DNA from: Cryptomeria japonica
Taxonomy: Eukaryota > Streptophyta > Pinopsida > Cupressales > Cupressaceae
Direction: 5' to 3'
DNA length: 64,000 bases
Assembly (NCBI RefSeq): GCF_030272615.1
Contig: NC_081405.1
Coordinates: 476,104,008-476,168,007, forward strand
Below are positions 23,306-34,929 of this stretch, piece after piece; positions within the stretch are counted from its first letter, which is position 1, and every line of letters begins with the position of its first letter. Made by a program: the position numbers and the translations under genes. The notes below the pieces were generated by a model. It was not told the origin of the DNA. It did not search any database and worked only from the letters and a program-made list of their open reading frames with translations.

Positions 23306-24993
23306 AAGGAGTGGAAACAAAAGGAGGAAATTTGGAGTATCTTGCAGAAGGGTGGGCTAACAAAGTATATGGAAAGACTCCATGGGAGGGATGCTAAAAT
23401 AACTAATTTTTTCAATAAAAATTGGAGGAGGCACCTTGAAGATGGGAGATCAAACTATCTCCATTGATTAAGATCTCATTGCTCAGGTGACGGGTCTCTG
23501 TAGGGAGGGAAGTAATTTCTACAAGGACAAAAAGCTTAGCAAGGAGGCCATCGAGTGATACCCCAAAACTACTAAGGAGAAGAAGCGCCTGGTTAAGCTT
23601 AGCAAGACTTACTACCCTCCCAGGGCTTTTGCTTATCCTTGGAGGGAGGTTTTGTTTTCTATTATGTGCTATATAACCTTGGATGGCAAAATCACCAAAG
23701 TTTATGGCTACCATTTTGTGTTGCTCAACCATTTCAGGTATGAAGACAAAGTTAACATACCCTATTTCCTAATTTGTTTCAATGAATGCTACTATCAAAC
23801 CCCATAGAGAGAACCCTAAGGGAGGCACTTCCATGCACCAAGGTCTAATGGTTTTAATCTATGACCGTATAAAATCTAATCAAATTGCCCACCCCTGGCT
23901 TTCTATCTCTGATTCTGAGGAGGAAGGGTCGGACTCTAATTTTTCTATGGTTGGCAATTTTGAAAGTGATTCAAAAAGTGAGACTAGGGAGAGTCTGGAG
24001 GACTCTAAAGCTGAGCTTGGTAAGAAAAGAAAATAGGTGAGCATTAAGATGTCCTCTTCTAAGGGCAAGAAAAAAAGTAAAGAGAAGGTCTTCCAGATTC
24101 ACTCCTCCTCCTCTTCGGAGGTCTCTGGGGACTCTGAAAAGGATGACTCTCTGTCCCCTCGGAAGAAGAAATCTAAATCTTCCATTTAGAAAAGGAAAAA
24201 GAATAAAAGGCAGGGATATTCTGAATTGGAGTTGGAGGACAAAGTGCAAAGTAAGGATCCTGATGTGGACCAAAAATTTGAGGAGGATATTATGGGGGAT
24301 GGTTTCAACTAGAGTGTTGGTTGAAATGTCGAACAAATTACTAGTGGAGATGTTCCCAATACTGAACAGGTCAAGGCTGGTGAAAAAATCCCCCCTTAAA
24401 ACCCTCCTATCAAGGGTTTGAAGGGGTTTTTAGACACCCTGGACTAGCTCATAAAGAGTCACAATAAAGTTGTGGAGGAAAATAAGAAGCTGAGCCACAG
24501 GGTTCAAATTAAGGAGACAATCTGTATTGGTGAAGGTAAATCCACGGCTGAGTATGTTGATGATTTGGGAAAAACTATTGCTAGAGATGAAGAGATTAGG
24601 GACACCTTCAACCCAAGGTTTGAGCAAGTGAAGAAGGCCTTGGAAGAGATAAAAACCAATCATAATGCTATATACCAGAGAATGGTGGATACTGACAACA
24701 AACTCAACAAAATTGAAACCTGTCTCAGAAGCATTGTTGAACAAAGCCATAACATTCTAAAGGCCTTGGCTGACAACACCAAAGTCCTGACCAGTAAGCT
24801 GCAGAATGAGAAGGAATCCCTAGAGAAGGAACTTGACATGGAAGGCATGGGAGATGTGCAAGGACCAAGAACAAGGACTAGAGGCAAGAAGAAGGATAAA
24901 AAGATAAAGAAGGAAATCAAAGAGCTCAAAGTTGCCTCAGCAAATTATGACCTATTGGTCATCATGGCAGTTAATCTTCTTAAGTCTTTGTAG
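23306..24993 (+). pseudogene. LINE third ORF: helical domain, acidic linker, coiled coil
   Basis: Downstream of RNase H and still inside the target duplications lies a further coding-like region. It opens near 23306 and gives KYMERLHGRDAKITNFFNKNW, then shifts to a frame with DLIAQVTGL, YPPRAFAYPWREVLF, YITLDGKITKVYGYHF and LLNHFRY. A shift near 23770 joins the frame that runs 23782-24993: an acidic serine-rich linker (SDSEEEGSDS; SSSSSEVSGDSEKDD), then a 174-codon coiled coil ending RGKKKDKKIKKEIKEL. In-frame stops are few. Plant L1 elements normally end after RNase H, so this is unusual. Function is unknown. Confidence 0.6.
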
Positions 24994-25198
24994 TTGTTGT
25001 TAGTTGTCTAGGCCTTTTATCTAGTTTTATTCGCTTTGATGTTCCTTTCTTTTTTTGTCCATTCAGTTTATTGGCCTTCTTGACAGTCTTTTGTATGTTG
25101 TTTCATTGCTAGTCTTGTTGTTCTCTGTTGAACTATCTTTTGCTCTTTTGTTAATGGTTTTGGGTTCTTAAAACCTATTTTTCATATTAATTAGAACC
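24994..25198 (+). other. LINE 3' untranslated end
   Basis: T-rich stretch (repeated TTTTGTTGTT-like words) up to the 3' target duplication at 25199-25205. It has no AATAAA signal in the expected place and no poly(A) tail. Confidence 0.6.
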
Positions 25199-25205
25199 GT
25201 AGGAA

Positions 25206-26150
25206 GGAGGAGAGTCGAAAGTTTTGTAAAGTTTGGTGGAGAAAGTGAATAGAACAAGTTTGATTTTGCCATACAGTGATATGTTTCCGTACGATCCATA
25301 CAAAGCATGAGAACTACTGATGAATTTTTGATCTAGTTAGAAAGAATCCTAAAACACCCTTAAAAATGCATTTGGTATGACCTCTTGAAGTAAATTTTAG
25401 TGAAAGTTATAAGTGTTTATCTTCTATAGGTTTGAAACCCTGCATTTTCAAGGGTTACAATGCAAATAAGACCCTAACTCGCAATCTACTCATTGGGATC
25501 CGATGGCCATGGGTAGAATGCAAGTTAACAACATGTATTTTGAGATTCCAAAGGGGTGAAGTAAGAGGAGTTGGTTGGTGCATTACCACCAAACCCTAGT
25601 CTAAATCAGTTGAGGGTTTAGATTAGATTAGATGAGTTTCATTAAGAATACAATGAACAATGATGAGATGATGAGTTGAATTGATGGAATTGGAGTATTT
25701 GAACATAGGAGAAATGTCCTAAAGAGTTGGAACCTTCCTATGATCCTATTCTCATATACCCCTTTTGTGAAATTGGTCTAACCAGATCAATTAGGCCTAT
25801 AACCCAAGTAGGTGTTGAAGAGTGTGGGAATAGGGTGGAAATCCAATCTTTTTGAATTTGATAGTAATCCCAAAAGGGTGTCTGAAACCTAAATTTGTTT
25901 GAAGTGTTATCTAGAGAAAAGTTCTAAAAGATAGTGACATAGGGCTACCAACCAGTAGACCTGTGCCAGTAAACCTATGAAACCTATGTCGGTAGACCTA
26001 TACTGGTAGGCTTGTCTAGTTCTCAAAAGCCAATATTTTTCTTGTGCTTCAAAAATAGTATTGTGGAAGATCTTGATAGGCCTTAGGAAGTGGGTAGAAA
26101 TGTTTTTCCATCCCTAGTTAGGGGCAAGAGTTTGATTTCACAGTTGAGGT
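25206..26150 (+). repeat. E2 5' LTR, piece 2
   Basis: Resumes exactly where piece 1 stops: aligns with about 38846-39780 of the 3' LTR. It ends with GAGGT (26146-26150), the left copy of the E4 target duplication. Confidence 0.92.
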
Positions 26151-27714
26151 TGATAACTCAATGATGAACCACTAGTACCAAACTGGTACTGAGAGGGGGG
26201 GGGTGAATCAGTACAAACACAAATACAGTCCAAAACCAGTTTGACAGCAAATACTCCAAATGACTGACAAACAGGGATACCAATAAAACAGAGTGCAACT
26301 AGTAACATCCAGTACAACTCAATCAATCATGAACTGGTCCCTCAATAAGCTTTCCTCTTAGCTCAATACTACAGTATTATTATATTCTCATGCATAAACA
26401 AGTAAACTTAACCATCAGATCTTCACAATAGTGAGTTCAATATGTTTTATAGATAGGCATAAAACATAGAACCTTCATGTGCTTAATAGGTCAAACAAAG
26501 CATCACAAGACAAAAGCATTTCACATGACACACATATTTTTCATGTGGAAACCCAACTAGGAAAAACCATGGTGGGGATGAATACCCACAAGCTGCTTTT
26601 TGAACTCTTTAGAATTCCACTCTGTTAGGAGCCTTGTCCGGTTAAGGACATTACAATAGGTTCTGGTAGGAACTGATCCTGTTAGGGATCACCCGATTAA
26701 GGGATAAACCCGGTAGGGTCACCTTGTTAGAGGATTTCAAGAACTCAATAGCTGAAAGGATCTCCTCAGCTCTCTAGCTTCTTAGAACTCATTAGCCTTG
26801 AGTTACCCAGTTAAGGGATTTGAATCAAGCCAGTTAAGACCACCCGATTTAAGGGATTTTGAAGCAAGCTAGTTAAGGCTACCCTGTTAGGGGATTTTAC
26901 AACTGTTGAAGTGGTTAGAGATCAACAGGTATTACAATGATCTATTAACAACACTCAATGCTAATGCAGATCTGTTTAGGCTCCTCTTTTTCTTCTGCAC
27001 ATTCACTTTGCAGGTATCTCTTCTCTCCTTTGGTTTGGCAAGAATCACATATCACTTCCCTTGGATACACACTCAGAACTTCTGCTAACAACTTCAGAAA
27101 GAAACACAACATCGACCTTATAGGAAACATACAGGTCGGTAGAAAAAACCCTAAACCCTAAACTTGTTAGGTTAAGCAATTCAAACGGTTCGATCCTGAC
27201 CACTGAATCATACTGCATTAAATGCAACAATCTTGAATCGATCTCAAGACATTCTCCATCATCCATTATCCACTGATTTCTTGGCGACTAATAACCCATC
27301 ATGTGTTATCACCGTTTGATAGACTTCGCACATTCCTAAGGTAGATAGGAATAGTCACATAGACTCAAGGTACTCCAACACGATCTGTCCTCCATCATAC
27401 TGCTAACTCATCACACAAAGATCACCGATTGAGTCACATAGACTTGAGGTACTCCAATTGAAAACCCCGAAGTGGAAGCTACCTACCAACCGGTAGTCAT
27501 ACAATGCTTCCATGTGCCGGTTCCCATAACTACATGCTAGTTCACCTTGAACAAATATGCCGCTTCACTTTGGCATATAAACCGGTTCATACATATGCCA
27601 GTTCCTCTCTCTATTCACCTATCACATGTGTTGGTTCACACTATGTCTCATATTGACATCAATGACAACATACAATATCATTATGTCTTCATGCCGGTTA
27701 ACATAATGCCAACA
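26151..27714 (-). repeat. E4 3' LTR
   Basis: 1564 bp, TG...CA on the minus strand (TGTTGGCATTATG to GAGTTATCA). The C-run next to CTCTCAGTACC is near its end. It contains many short direct words of the type GTTAGGGATT / GTTAAGGGATT between 26630 and 26900. Confidence 0.95.
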
Positions 27715-27890
27715 ATCTCCCCCTTTGGCATTGATGGGAATATACAAAAGATATCTTCTCTGCTTCACATCTTATCCCCATTTGCTGTAGATATCTTTTC
27801 ACTTCACTCCTTCTCCCCCTTTGACAACAATGCCAAAGTGGAGGTACAAACATCATTGTTTCATCATGTTGCTCCCCCTGAGGAGTAGCA
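27715..27890 (-). promoter_or_regulatory. E4 polypurine tract with two look-alikes
   Basis: The tract GCCAAAGGGGGAGAT abuts the LTR. Further GGGGGAG motifs at about 27811-27822 and 27870-27879 repeat the three-motif arrangement seen in E1 and E10, whose LTRs differ. Confidence 0.7.
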
Positions 27891-28660
27891 TCCTTCAACA
27901 CACCAGTCAACCAAAAATTTGTCTTTCCAGTACCTGACTAATGTGGAAGAATCACTTTTAATTCACCTCTCAAATTCACAAATGTTGTCTTTGGGAGAGG
28001 CTTGGTGAATTTGTCGGCTAACTGCTCCTTACTGGACACATGCTCCAGTGCAATCTCTTTATTCTGAACCTTTTCCCTCAAGAAATGATACTTAAGCTCA
28101 AAATGCTTGGTTCAACAATGTAAAACCGGATTCTTTGATATATTAATAGTACTTGTGTTATCACAGAATATACTTACCAGTTTAGATACAGGGATGTTGA
28201 AGCCTTCCAGTACATGCTTCATCTAGATTGTCTGAGTGCAGTTCATGAAAGCTGCAACATAATCCACTTCCATTGTAGACTGAGAGATACAACTCTAATT
28301 TTTACTCATCCATGAGACCAGTCTACCACTGAGAAAGAATGCACCATCGGTTATGCTTTTCTGGTCATCCACATTACCTGCCCAATCAGCATCTGTGAAC
28401 ACTTTCAAATTGAAATTATTGCTATATGTGTACCACAATCCATAGTCAACTGTTCCCTTCAGATACCTAAGAATCCGCTTGACTGCAATCAAGAGAGATT
28501 CTCTTGGACTCTTTTGGAATCTTGCAGCAATGCCAACTACATGTGCAATATCCATTCTGCTATGCACTACATAATGCAACTTACCAATCATTGATCGGTG
28601 TTCCTTATCATCAACCAGTGCAGAATCATCCTCTTTTGTCAATTTGCAACCTGTTTGTTG
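27891..28660 (-). pseudogene. E4 RNase H region, broken
   Basis: The segment 28642-28295 reads as the end of a Copia pol: SMIGKLHYVVHSRMDIAHVVG, then RILRYLKGTVDYGLWY, TDADWAGN and GAFFLSGRLVSWMSK. The acidic D of TDADWAG is an RNase H metal ligand in this family. Downstream codons (STMEVDYVAAF) continue in frame after a stop but decay towards 27900. It removes RNA from the RNA-DNA hybrid during reverse transcription. Confidence 0.85.
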
Positions 28661-29510
28661 TCTTCCATGCCAAAAGTCTTCAACACCTCTTTGACATATT
28701 TGGACTGAGTGATGAAGATTCTATCTTCCATCTGTTGGATCTGCAGTCCAATGAAGAACTAAATCTCCCTATGAGAGACATCTCAAACTCTTTCTTCATC
28801 TCATAAACAAACTCATGACTCATCTTGTCACCTCCACCAAAGATGATGTCCTCAATAAAAACTTCATAGATCAGGATCTGATCTCCTTCAGACTTCAAGT
28901 AGATATTGCTATCTTCACTTGTTCTCTCAAATCCAATCTTCACAAGATGGGAATGTAGGTGCTCATAATATGCCCTAGGTGCTTTCTTTAGACCATATAA
29001 TGCTTTATGTAGCCTACATACCATGTCACTGTCTTTAGATAGGGAAAACCCATCTGGTTGCTCAATATACACCTCCTCTTCAAGTACACCATTTAGGAAT
29101 GCAGATTTTACATCCATTTGATATACCTTGAACCTCTTAAAAGTTGCATATGCAAGAAGCATATGAACTCCTTCCAATTTGGCTACAGGAGCAAAGGTTT
29201 CCCCATAGTCTTCACCTTCTTCTTGAGCATATCCTTTGCATACCAGTCTGGCTTTATTCCTAATCACTGTGCCATCCTCATTCAACTTATTTCTAAACAC
29301 CCATTTGGTGCCAATGACATTTTTATGCTCTGGTCTGGGTACCAAGGACCATGTACCATTTTTCTCTATCTGGTCAAGTTCTTCTTCCATTTCCTTGATC
29401 CGGTCTTCATCTTTATGAGCCTCTTTGAATGACTTAGGCTCAAATTCAGAGATCATACATGAGTTTTCTCTAATCTTTCTTCTGGTAAGGATTCCTGGAT
29501 CCTTATCACC
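28661..29510 (-). pseudogene. E4 reverse transcriptase, active site altered
   Basis: Open from 29456 to 28680 (258 codons): [61 protein letters not shown] and [14 protein letters not shown] are the standard Copia RT blocks in order. The catalytic YVDD box is FIED (28848-28859), with the first aspartate replaced by glutamate. A frame change after SLIGRF ends similarity to the normal C-terminus. It is presumed inactive. Confidence 0.92.
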
Positions 29511-30662
29511 TATGATCTACTTGGGATCATGATTCAACTTGACATACCGAGGAATGGTCTTAACTAGTTCTTCTTGCTTCTCTTCTTCATCCTCATCTTG
29601 ATTAGTATCAGCATTCACCAGTTCAGGAACACTGTTACTGGTACTCGATTGATGGACAACCGGTTCCTAGAAGGTTGCAATCGGTTCATTTATAGCTTGC
29701 TCACTGTTAGTTTCCTCAGTCTTCTCAGAGGATTCATCAACTCTTACATTGATGCTTTCCATAATTCTCTGAGTCCTATTGTTGTAGCACTTGAAAGCTT
29801 TACTCTTGGTGGAATATCCTAGAAATATTCCCTCATCACATTTAGCTTCAAATTTTCCCTAATGTGCACTCCTCTTGATGAAACATTTTCTACCAAATAC
29901 CTTAATGTAGTTAACCATAGGTGTCTTACTGGTCCAATACTCATAAGGAGTTTTGTCCTTACCCTTTTTGATGAGTACCCGGTTCATAGTGTAGGCTGCA
30001 GTGCTCACCGCTTCTCTCCAAAAGGTGTGAGAAACCTTTCCTTGAATCAAAATGGTTCTAGCTACTTCAACCACCATCTAGTTATTCCTCTCTACTAGGC
30101 CATTTTGCTGTGGTGTCCGGGGGGTAGACAACTATCTCTTGATGCCAAATTCTTCATAATACTTGTTGAATTCACTGGAAGTGAATTCCCCTTCTTGATT
30201 AGTTCTGAGACATTTGAAACTTTTACTACTTTCCTTCTCCACTAATGCTCTGAAAGCTTTGAATTTCCCAAAAGCTTCAAACTTGTTTTTCAAAAATGTG
30301 ACCCACATCATTCTTGAGCAGTCATCAATGAGAATCATGAAGTACCTATCACCCTGCAGACTTCTAGTTTTCATATGACCACATAAATCAGTATGCACAA
30401 GATCAAGCAAGTTGTCAACAGTGAAAGATTTACCTTTAAAGGTTGAGGAAGACATTTTCCCCAATTGACATTCTCTACACAAGGTATTATCCGGTTTACT
30501 CAGTACCGGCAACCCTCTGACTGCCTTGATCTTACTAGCCTTCACAATGTTATCAAAGTTCACATGGTAGAATCTCCTATGCCATATCCAGCTATCATCA
30601 AGCTTAGCCATAAGACATGTACTTATATTTGCATTCAGATGAAATAGGTTACCTTTAGTCTA
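29511..30662 (-). pseudogene. E4 integrase, broken
   Basis: The 30611-30132 frame starts with the zinc-binding HHCC region (HRRFYH ... CRECQLGK). The catalytic core follows: DLCGH (first D), LIDDCSRM (second D) and, past a stop, PQQNGLVERNN with the catalytic E. 30077-29859 continues FWREAVSTAAYTMNR and TPYEYW. Another stop precedes GKFEAKCDEGIFLGYS near 29850. Integrase joins the DNA copy to the chromosome. A proline- and acid-rich linker leads to RT. Confidence 0.92.
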
Positions 30663-30960
30663 CATGTTGAAGGCTACCAATTTACCATCTTTACCTTTGA
30701 TTCTGCAAACTCCATTCTTGAATTGCAGCGTGACGCCACTGTCATTTAGCTGGGCAACACTTAGAAGGTTGTGTCTGAGACCATCAGCCCAGTACACATT
30801 GTTAGCACTACTCTTTCCATTCAAAGAGATGGACCCTCTACCTTTGACCATGCATGGTGCATCATTGCCAAAGCAAATGACACCACCATCATACTCCTCT
30901 AAGGATAGAAACTTACTCCGGTCACCAGTCATTGGTGAGAACAGCCACTATCAATGATCC
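30660..30960 (-). pseudogene. E4 protease active site and GAG-pre-integrase domain
   Basis: The aspartic protease motif WIIDSGCSH lies near 30930-30960 with a stop directly after it. 30932-30660 then encodes the linker preceding integrase (MTGDRSKF, NNVYWADGLRHNLLSVAQL). The retropepsin cuts the polyprotein. The single DSG motif is the only visible catalytic residue set. Confidence 0.85.
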
Positions 30961-31996
30961 ACTCATTGGAATCATCAAACCAAGAGACAAGAGCCTTCTT
31001 GTCTGCCACATCTTCCTTTACAACAACAAACACAATGTCTTCATTCTCTTCATCTTCTAATTCCTCATCTGTGACACCTTCATCAACTACCACAAAACAA
31101 TTTCTCCAGTTTCCTCCTTTGAATTTCTTGAACCTTTCCAGTTTATCCTTGTTGTCACTATTAGGACAGTTCATAGCAATATGTCCTATCCGGTTATAGG
31201 AGAAACATTTCAAAGGTAGATAACCTTTGTATTTACTAGTTCCTTTTGAGAATTTCCTGGCAAGAAGTGCTTCAAATTCCATCAAAAACTCTTCATCCTT
31301 CATTTCTTTGCTCTGATTAGGTTCCCCACTAGTCCTAGCCTCTTTTCCTTTTCTGAAAGGTATAGCAGAGGCTCTAAAAGTTGATTCTATCTTTTGAACA
31401 CTGCCATCAAAACTATTCAGCTCATAGGCTATCAACTTGTCTATGATGGAGTCCAAGGACACCTTAGACTTGTCTATTGATCTCAGCTCCTGAATAGCAG
31501 CAACCCTTATTGCATAGACCGGCAACAGGGATCTCAGAACTTTACTTACCATAGTGTAATCTTCTATTTTGCCACCTACACTCTTTATTTCTCCAATAAT
31601 TGTTTTGATTCTTATTCCATACTACTGAATGGTCTCTCCTTCAACCATCCACATGTCTTCAAACTTCCCTCTTAGGCTTTCTTCCTTAGCCTGTTTTACA
31701 TGCTCATCACCACCATAGATAATTTCAAGAGCATCCCATACCTCTTTGGGATTTTCCTTGTCCTGAACATCAATAAACTCAATGTTAGCTAGACTACTGA
31801 TGAGGGCTTCCATGACTTGCCCATTTTCTTGTATCTCTCTCTTTTGGTCATCAGTGAGAGTACCGGTAGGAACAACATATACACTTTCAACATAACTCCA
31901 GTGTTGAACACCCATGCTTTTAATGAATATCTTCATCATGTCTTTCCATATACCAAAATTCTCCCTGTTAAACTTTGGACCTTCCCTCTTCATCAT
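30929..31996 (-). pseudogene. E4 gag, broken
   Basis: ATG at 31996. The 31996-31622 part has NFGIWKDMMKIFIKS and the VWDAL box of Copia gag (UBN2-like). After one stop the frame continues from 31552 with SLLPVYAIRVAAIQEL. The zinc knuckle CFSYNRIGHIAMNC (near 31165-31206) has its second Cys replaced by Tyr. The C-terminus is acidic and leads into the protease. Two stops are visible (about 31621 and 30929). Confidence 0.9.
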
Positions 31997-32053
31997 TTGA
32001 CTAGGATCTTTTCCTCAAGCGGTTAGGGTTACAACACAGAGGACCTGGAGGTA

Positions 32054-32064
32054 CTCTGATACCA
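32054..32064 (-). promoter_or_regulatory. E4 primer binding site
   Basis: TGGTATCAGAG on the minus strand, two bases inside the 5' LTR. It matches the initiator Met-tRNA complement for 11 bases. Confidence 0.9.
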
Positions 32065-32066
32065 AT

Positions 32067-33651
32067 TGATAACTCAATGATGAACCACTAGTACCAAACC
32101 GGTACTGAGAGGTGGGGGTGAATCAGTACAAACACAAATACAGTCCAAAACTAGTTTGACAGCAAATACTCCAAATGACTAACAAACAGGGATACTGGTA
32201 AAACAGAGTGCAACCAATAATATCTAGTATAGCTCAATCAGTCATGAACTGGTCACTCAATAAGCTTTCCTCTTAGCTCAATACTATAGTATCATTATAT
32301 TCTTATGCATAAACAAGTAAAATTAACCATCAGATCTTCACAATAGTGAGTTCAATATGTTTTATAGACAGGCATAAAACATAGAACCTTCATGTGCTTA
32401 ACAGGTCAAACAAAGAATCACAAGACAAAAGCATTTCACATGAAACGCATATTTTTCACGTGGAAACCCAACTGGGAAAAACCATGGTGGGGATGAATAC
32501 CCACAAGCTACTTTTTGAACTCTTTAGAAGTCCGCTCTGTTAGGAGCCTTGTCTGGTTAAGGACATTACAATAGGTTTTGGTAGGAACCGATCCTATTAG
32601 GGATCACCCGGTTAAGGGTTAAACCCGGTAGGGTCACCTTGTTAGAGGATTTAAAGAACTCAATAGTCGAAAGGATCTCCTAAGCTCTCTAGCTTCTCAG
32701 AACTCATTAGCCTCGAGTTACCTAGTTAAGGGATTTGAATCAAACTGGTTAAGACCACCCAATTTAAGGGATTTTGAATCAAGCAAGTTAAGGCTACCCT
32801 GTTAGGGGATTTTACAACTATTGAAGTGGTTAGAGATCAACAAGTATTACAATGATCTGTTAACAACACTCAATGCTAATGTAGATCCGTTTAGGCTCCT
32901 CTTTTCCTTTTGCACATTCACTTTGCTGGTATCTCTTCTCTCCTTTGGTCTGGAAAGAATCATGTATCACTTCCCTTGGATACACACTCACAAATTTTGC
33001 CAACAACTTTAGAAAGAAACACAACATCGATCTTATAGGGAAAATATAGGTTGGTAGCAAAAACCCTAAACCCTAAACTTGTTAGGTTAATCAATTCAAA
33101 TGGTTCGATCCTGACCACTGAATCATACTACATTAAATGCAACAATCTTGAATCGATCTCAAGACATTCTCCATCATCCATTATCCACCAATTTCTTGGC
33201 GGCTGATAACCCATCATGCGTTATCACTGTTTGACAGACTTCGCACATTCCCAAGGTAGATAGGAATAGTCTTCTATATGCAAGATCCTTCATGCACATA
33301 GAGCTTACGTGGCAACATGATCTGTCCTCCATCATACTGCTAACTCATCACACAAAGATCACTGATTCAGTCACACAGACTTGAGGTACTCCAGCCAAAA
33401 ACCCCGAAGTGGAAGCTACCTACCAACCGGTAGTCATACAATGCTTCCATGTGTTGGTTCCCATAACTACATGCCAGTTCACCTTGAACAAATATGTCAC
33501 TTCACTTTGGCATATAAACCGGTTCATACATATGCCAATTCCTCTCTCTATTCACCTATCACATGTGCTAGTTCACACTATGTCTCATATTGACATCAAT
33601 GACAACATACAATATCATTATGTCTTCATGCCGGTTCACATAATGCCAACA
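32067..33651 (-). repeat. E4 5' LTR
   Basis: 1585 bp, partner of 26151-27714. It carries a local replacement around 33271-33320 (cttctatatgcaagatcc...) where the other LTR reads cacatagactcaaggtactc. That patch may reflect gene conversion or recombination. Confidence 0.95.
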
Positions 33652-33656
33652 GAGGT

Positions 33657-33746
33657 GTGAATAATAGTCGTGAGGGAGACTCAAGGTAAAGAAGTCCAAG
33701 GTGTGTAGGTGTGTTTATCACCCTACTGCTACCAACCTCTACATCA
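33657..33746 (+). repeat. E2 5' LTR, piece 3 (U5 end)
   Basis: Aligns with the last 90 bp of the 3' LTR (39780-39869) and ends in CATCA. It follows the right copy of the E4 duplication GAGGT (33652-33656). Confidence 0.92.
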
Positions 33747-33748
33747 GG

Positions 33749-33760
33749 TGGTATCAAAGC
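33749..33760 (+). promoter_or_regulatory. E2 primer binding site
   Basis: TGGTATCAAAGC begins two bases after the 5' LTR. It is the Met-tRNA-type site with one change from TGGTATCAGAGC. Confidence 0.88.
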
Positions 33761-33790
33761 TTCGGGAAAACCTTGGAGAAGAATAAAGCA

Positions 33791-34860
33791 ATGGAAGATG
33801 CAAAAGAGAATAGTGAGGAGATTCCCACTAGACCCATGACAAACATGGAGTTAGCCAAGATAGTGAGGGAGCAAGTGGATAAGAATAAAAAGATGGAGGA
33901 GGAGATAGAAAGGTTGAAGAAAGACCAGGTGGGCAAGGGAGTTGCATCAGCATCGGATGGAGAAGGAGAAGAGGAAGAAGACAGACTATCATTATCAGCA
34001 GATCAAAGGTAATTTGTTGAAGCCCTCAATAGGGTAGGAAGAAGAGACAATAGAGCAGAACTACCTACATTCTCTGGAAAGATGAATCCAAAAGAGTGTA
34101 TGGATAGGATAGAAGTGATGATCAATTATTTTGAATGTGAAGAGGTAACTGAAAACCAAAGGGTGAAGGTGGCTAAATCCAAAATGAAAGATCAAGCTCT
34201 TAGTTGGTGGAACTTTCTACAAAATGAAAGAGATGAAGAAGGAAAGAGACCTATAATTTCATGGAAGAAGATGGAGATATAGATCAAAATTAAGTTTGTA
34301 CCTGAGGACTATGAGATAATCTTACACAAGAGATTACAAAACCTAAGGCAAAGAGATTTGGATGTCAGTACTTACACTAAGGAGTTCCACAGGATTACCC
34401 TTAAAACAAAGATGATAGAGAGTGAAACATAAAATCTAGCAAGGTACATGAATGGTCCTAAGTTTAGTATTCAGAATGAATTGAGTTTTTTTAACCCTGA
34501 ATCAATGCACAAATGTTTTCAGATGGCACTTAGAATTGAGGAGAAGCAAAAAAGGAGAGGAGAACATAATAATAGAGGAAAGGGTACAAGTTTCAGAGGC
34601 AAAGGTAGATTAAATGGAAGAGGATCATCTCCTAAACCCCAAGGAGATTCCAACCATCAGGAAAAAAGAGGGAGAATTAGGGAATAGAGGTAGCTTTAGA
34701 TGAAGGAGGGGAAATAGTAGAGGAAGATTCGATGAAAGAGGACCTAGTATCTTTGCTGGTAGGTGTTTTTCATGCAACCAAGTTGGGCATTAGTCATTCA
34801 GATGTCCTGAGAAACTAAGCAATGGTAGCCAAGGTCATGACAAGAGGGCACATCTAATAT
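33791..34860 (+). pseudogene. E2 gag, broken
   Basis: ATG at 33791. An acidic N-terminus with a short coiled coil (about residues 20-55) leads to the retrotransposon gag domain in one frame from 34021: ELPTFSGKMNPKECMDRIE, QALSWWNFLQNE and KFVPEDYE. The C-terminus is basic and RG-rich (RRGEHNNRGKGTSFRGKG). A zinc knuckle lies at about 34764-34804 in the form CFSCNQVGH then a stop then SFRCP. At least four in-frame stops and a late shift are visible. Confidence 0.88.
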
Positions 34861-34929
34861 AAGAAGAAGATAGTAAAATCACAACCTCCTACCACACATC
34901 AACTTCAAAGTCTGCAGATCGAGAGCAAG

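Larger units (their letters stand above)
17369..25198 (+). mobile_element. E3: L1-like LINE inserted in the E2 LTR
   Basis: A 7.8-kb insert between two copies of GTAGGAA (17362-17368 and 25199-25205). It has an ORF1 with DUF4283-like and CCHC features, then an ORF2 with an APE-type endonuclease, RT, a zinc-binding segment and RNase H, then an unexpected third ORF. The 5' end starts inside ORF1, so it is 5'-truncated, as is common for LINEs. No poly(A) tail is visible; it ends ...TTCTTAAAACC...TTAGAACC. Many stops show it is inactive. Confidence 0.9.
26151..33651 (-). mobile_element. E4: complete Ty1/Copia element, minus strand
   Basis: LTRs at 26151-27714 and 32067-33651 flank a minus-strand gag-protease-integrase-RT-RNase H frame, the Ty1/Copia order. 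The element sits between perfect GAGGT duplications (26146-26150 and 33652-33656). A Met-tRNA-type PBS (32054-32064) and a GCCAAAGGGGGAGAT tract at the 3' LTR agree with orientation. LTRs differ by scattered substitutions and a replaced patch near 33271-33320. Stops and a lost RT active site make it inactive. Confidence 0.95.

Noticed and set aside
33409-33660. Coding frames within the E4 LTR (also 27547-27888)
   Set aside because: Repeated in both LTRs only because the LTRs are copies; no coding hallmarks, and they cross the LTR boundary.
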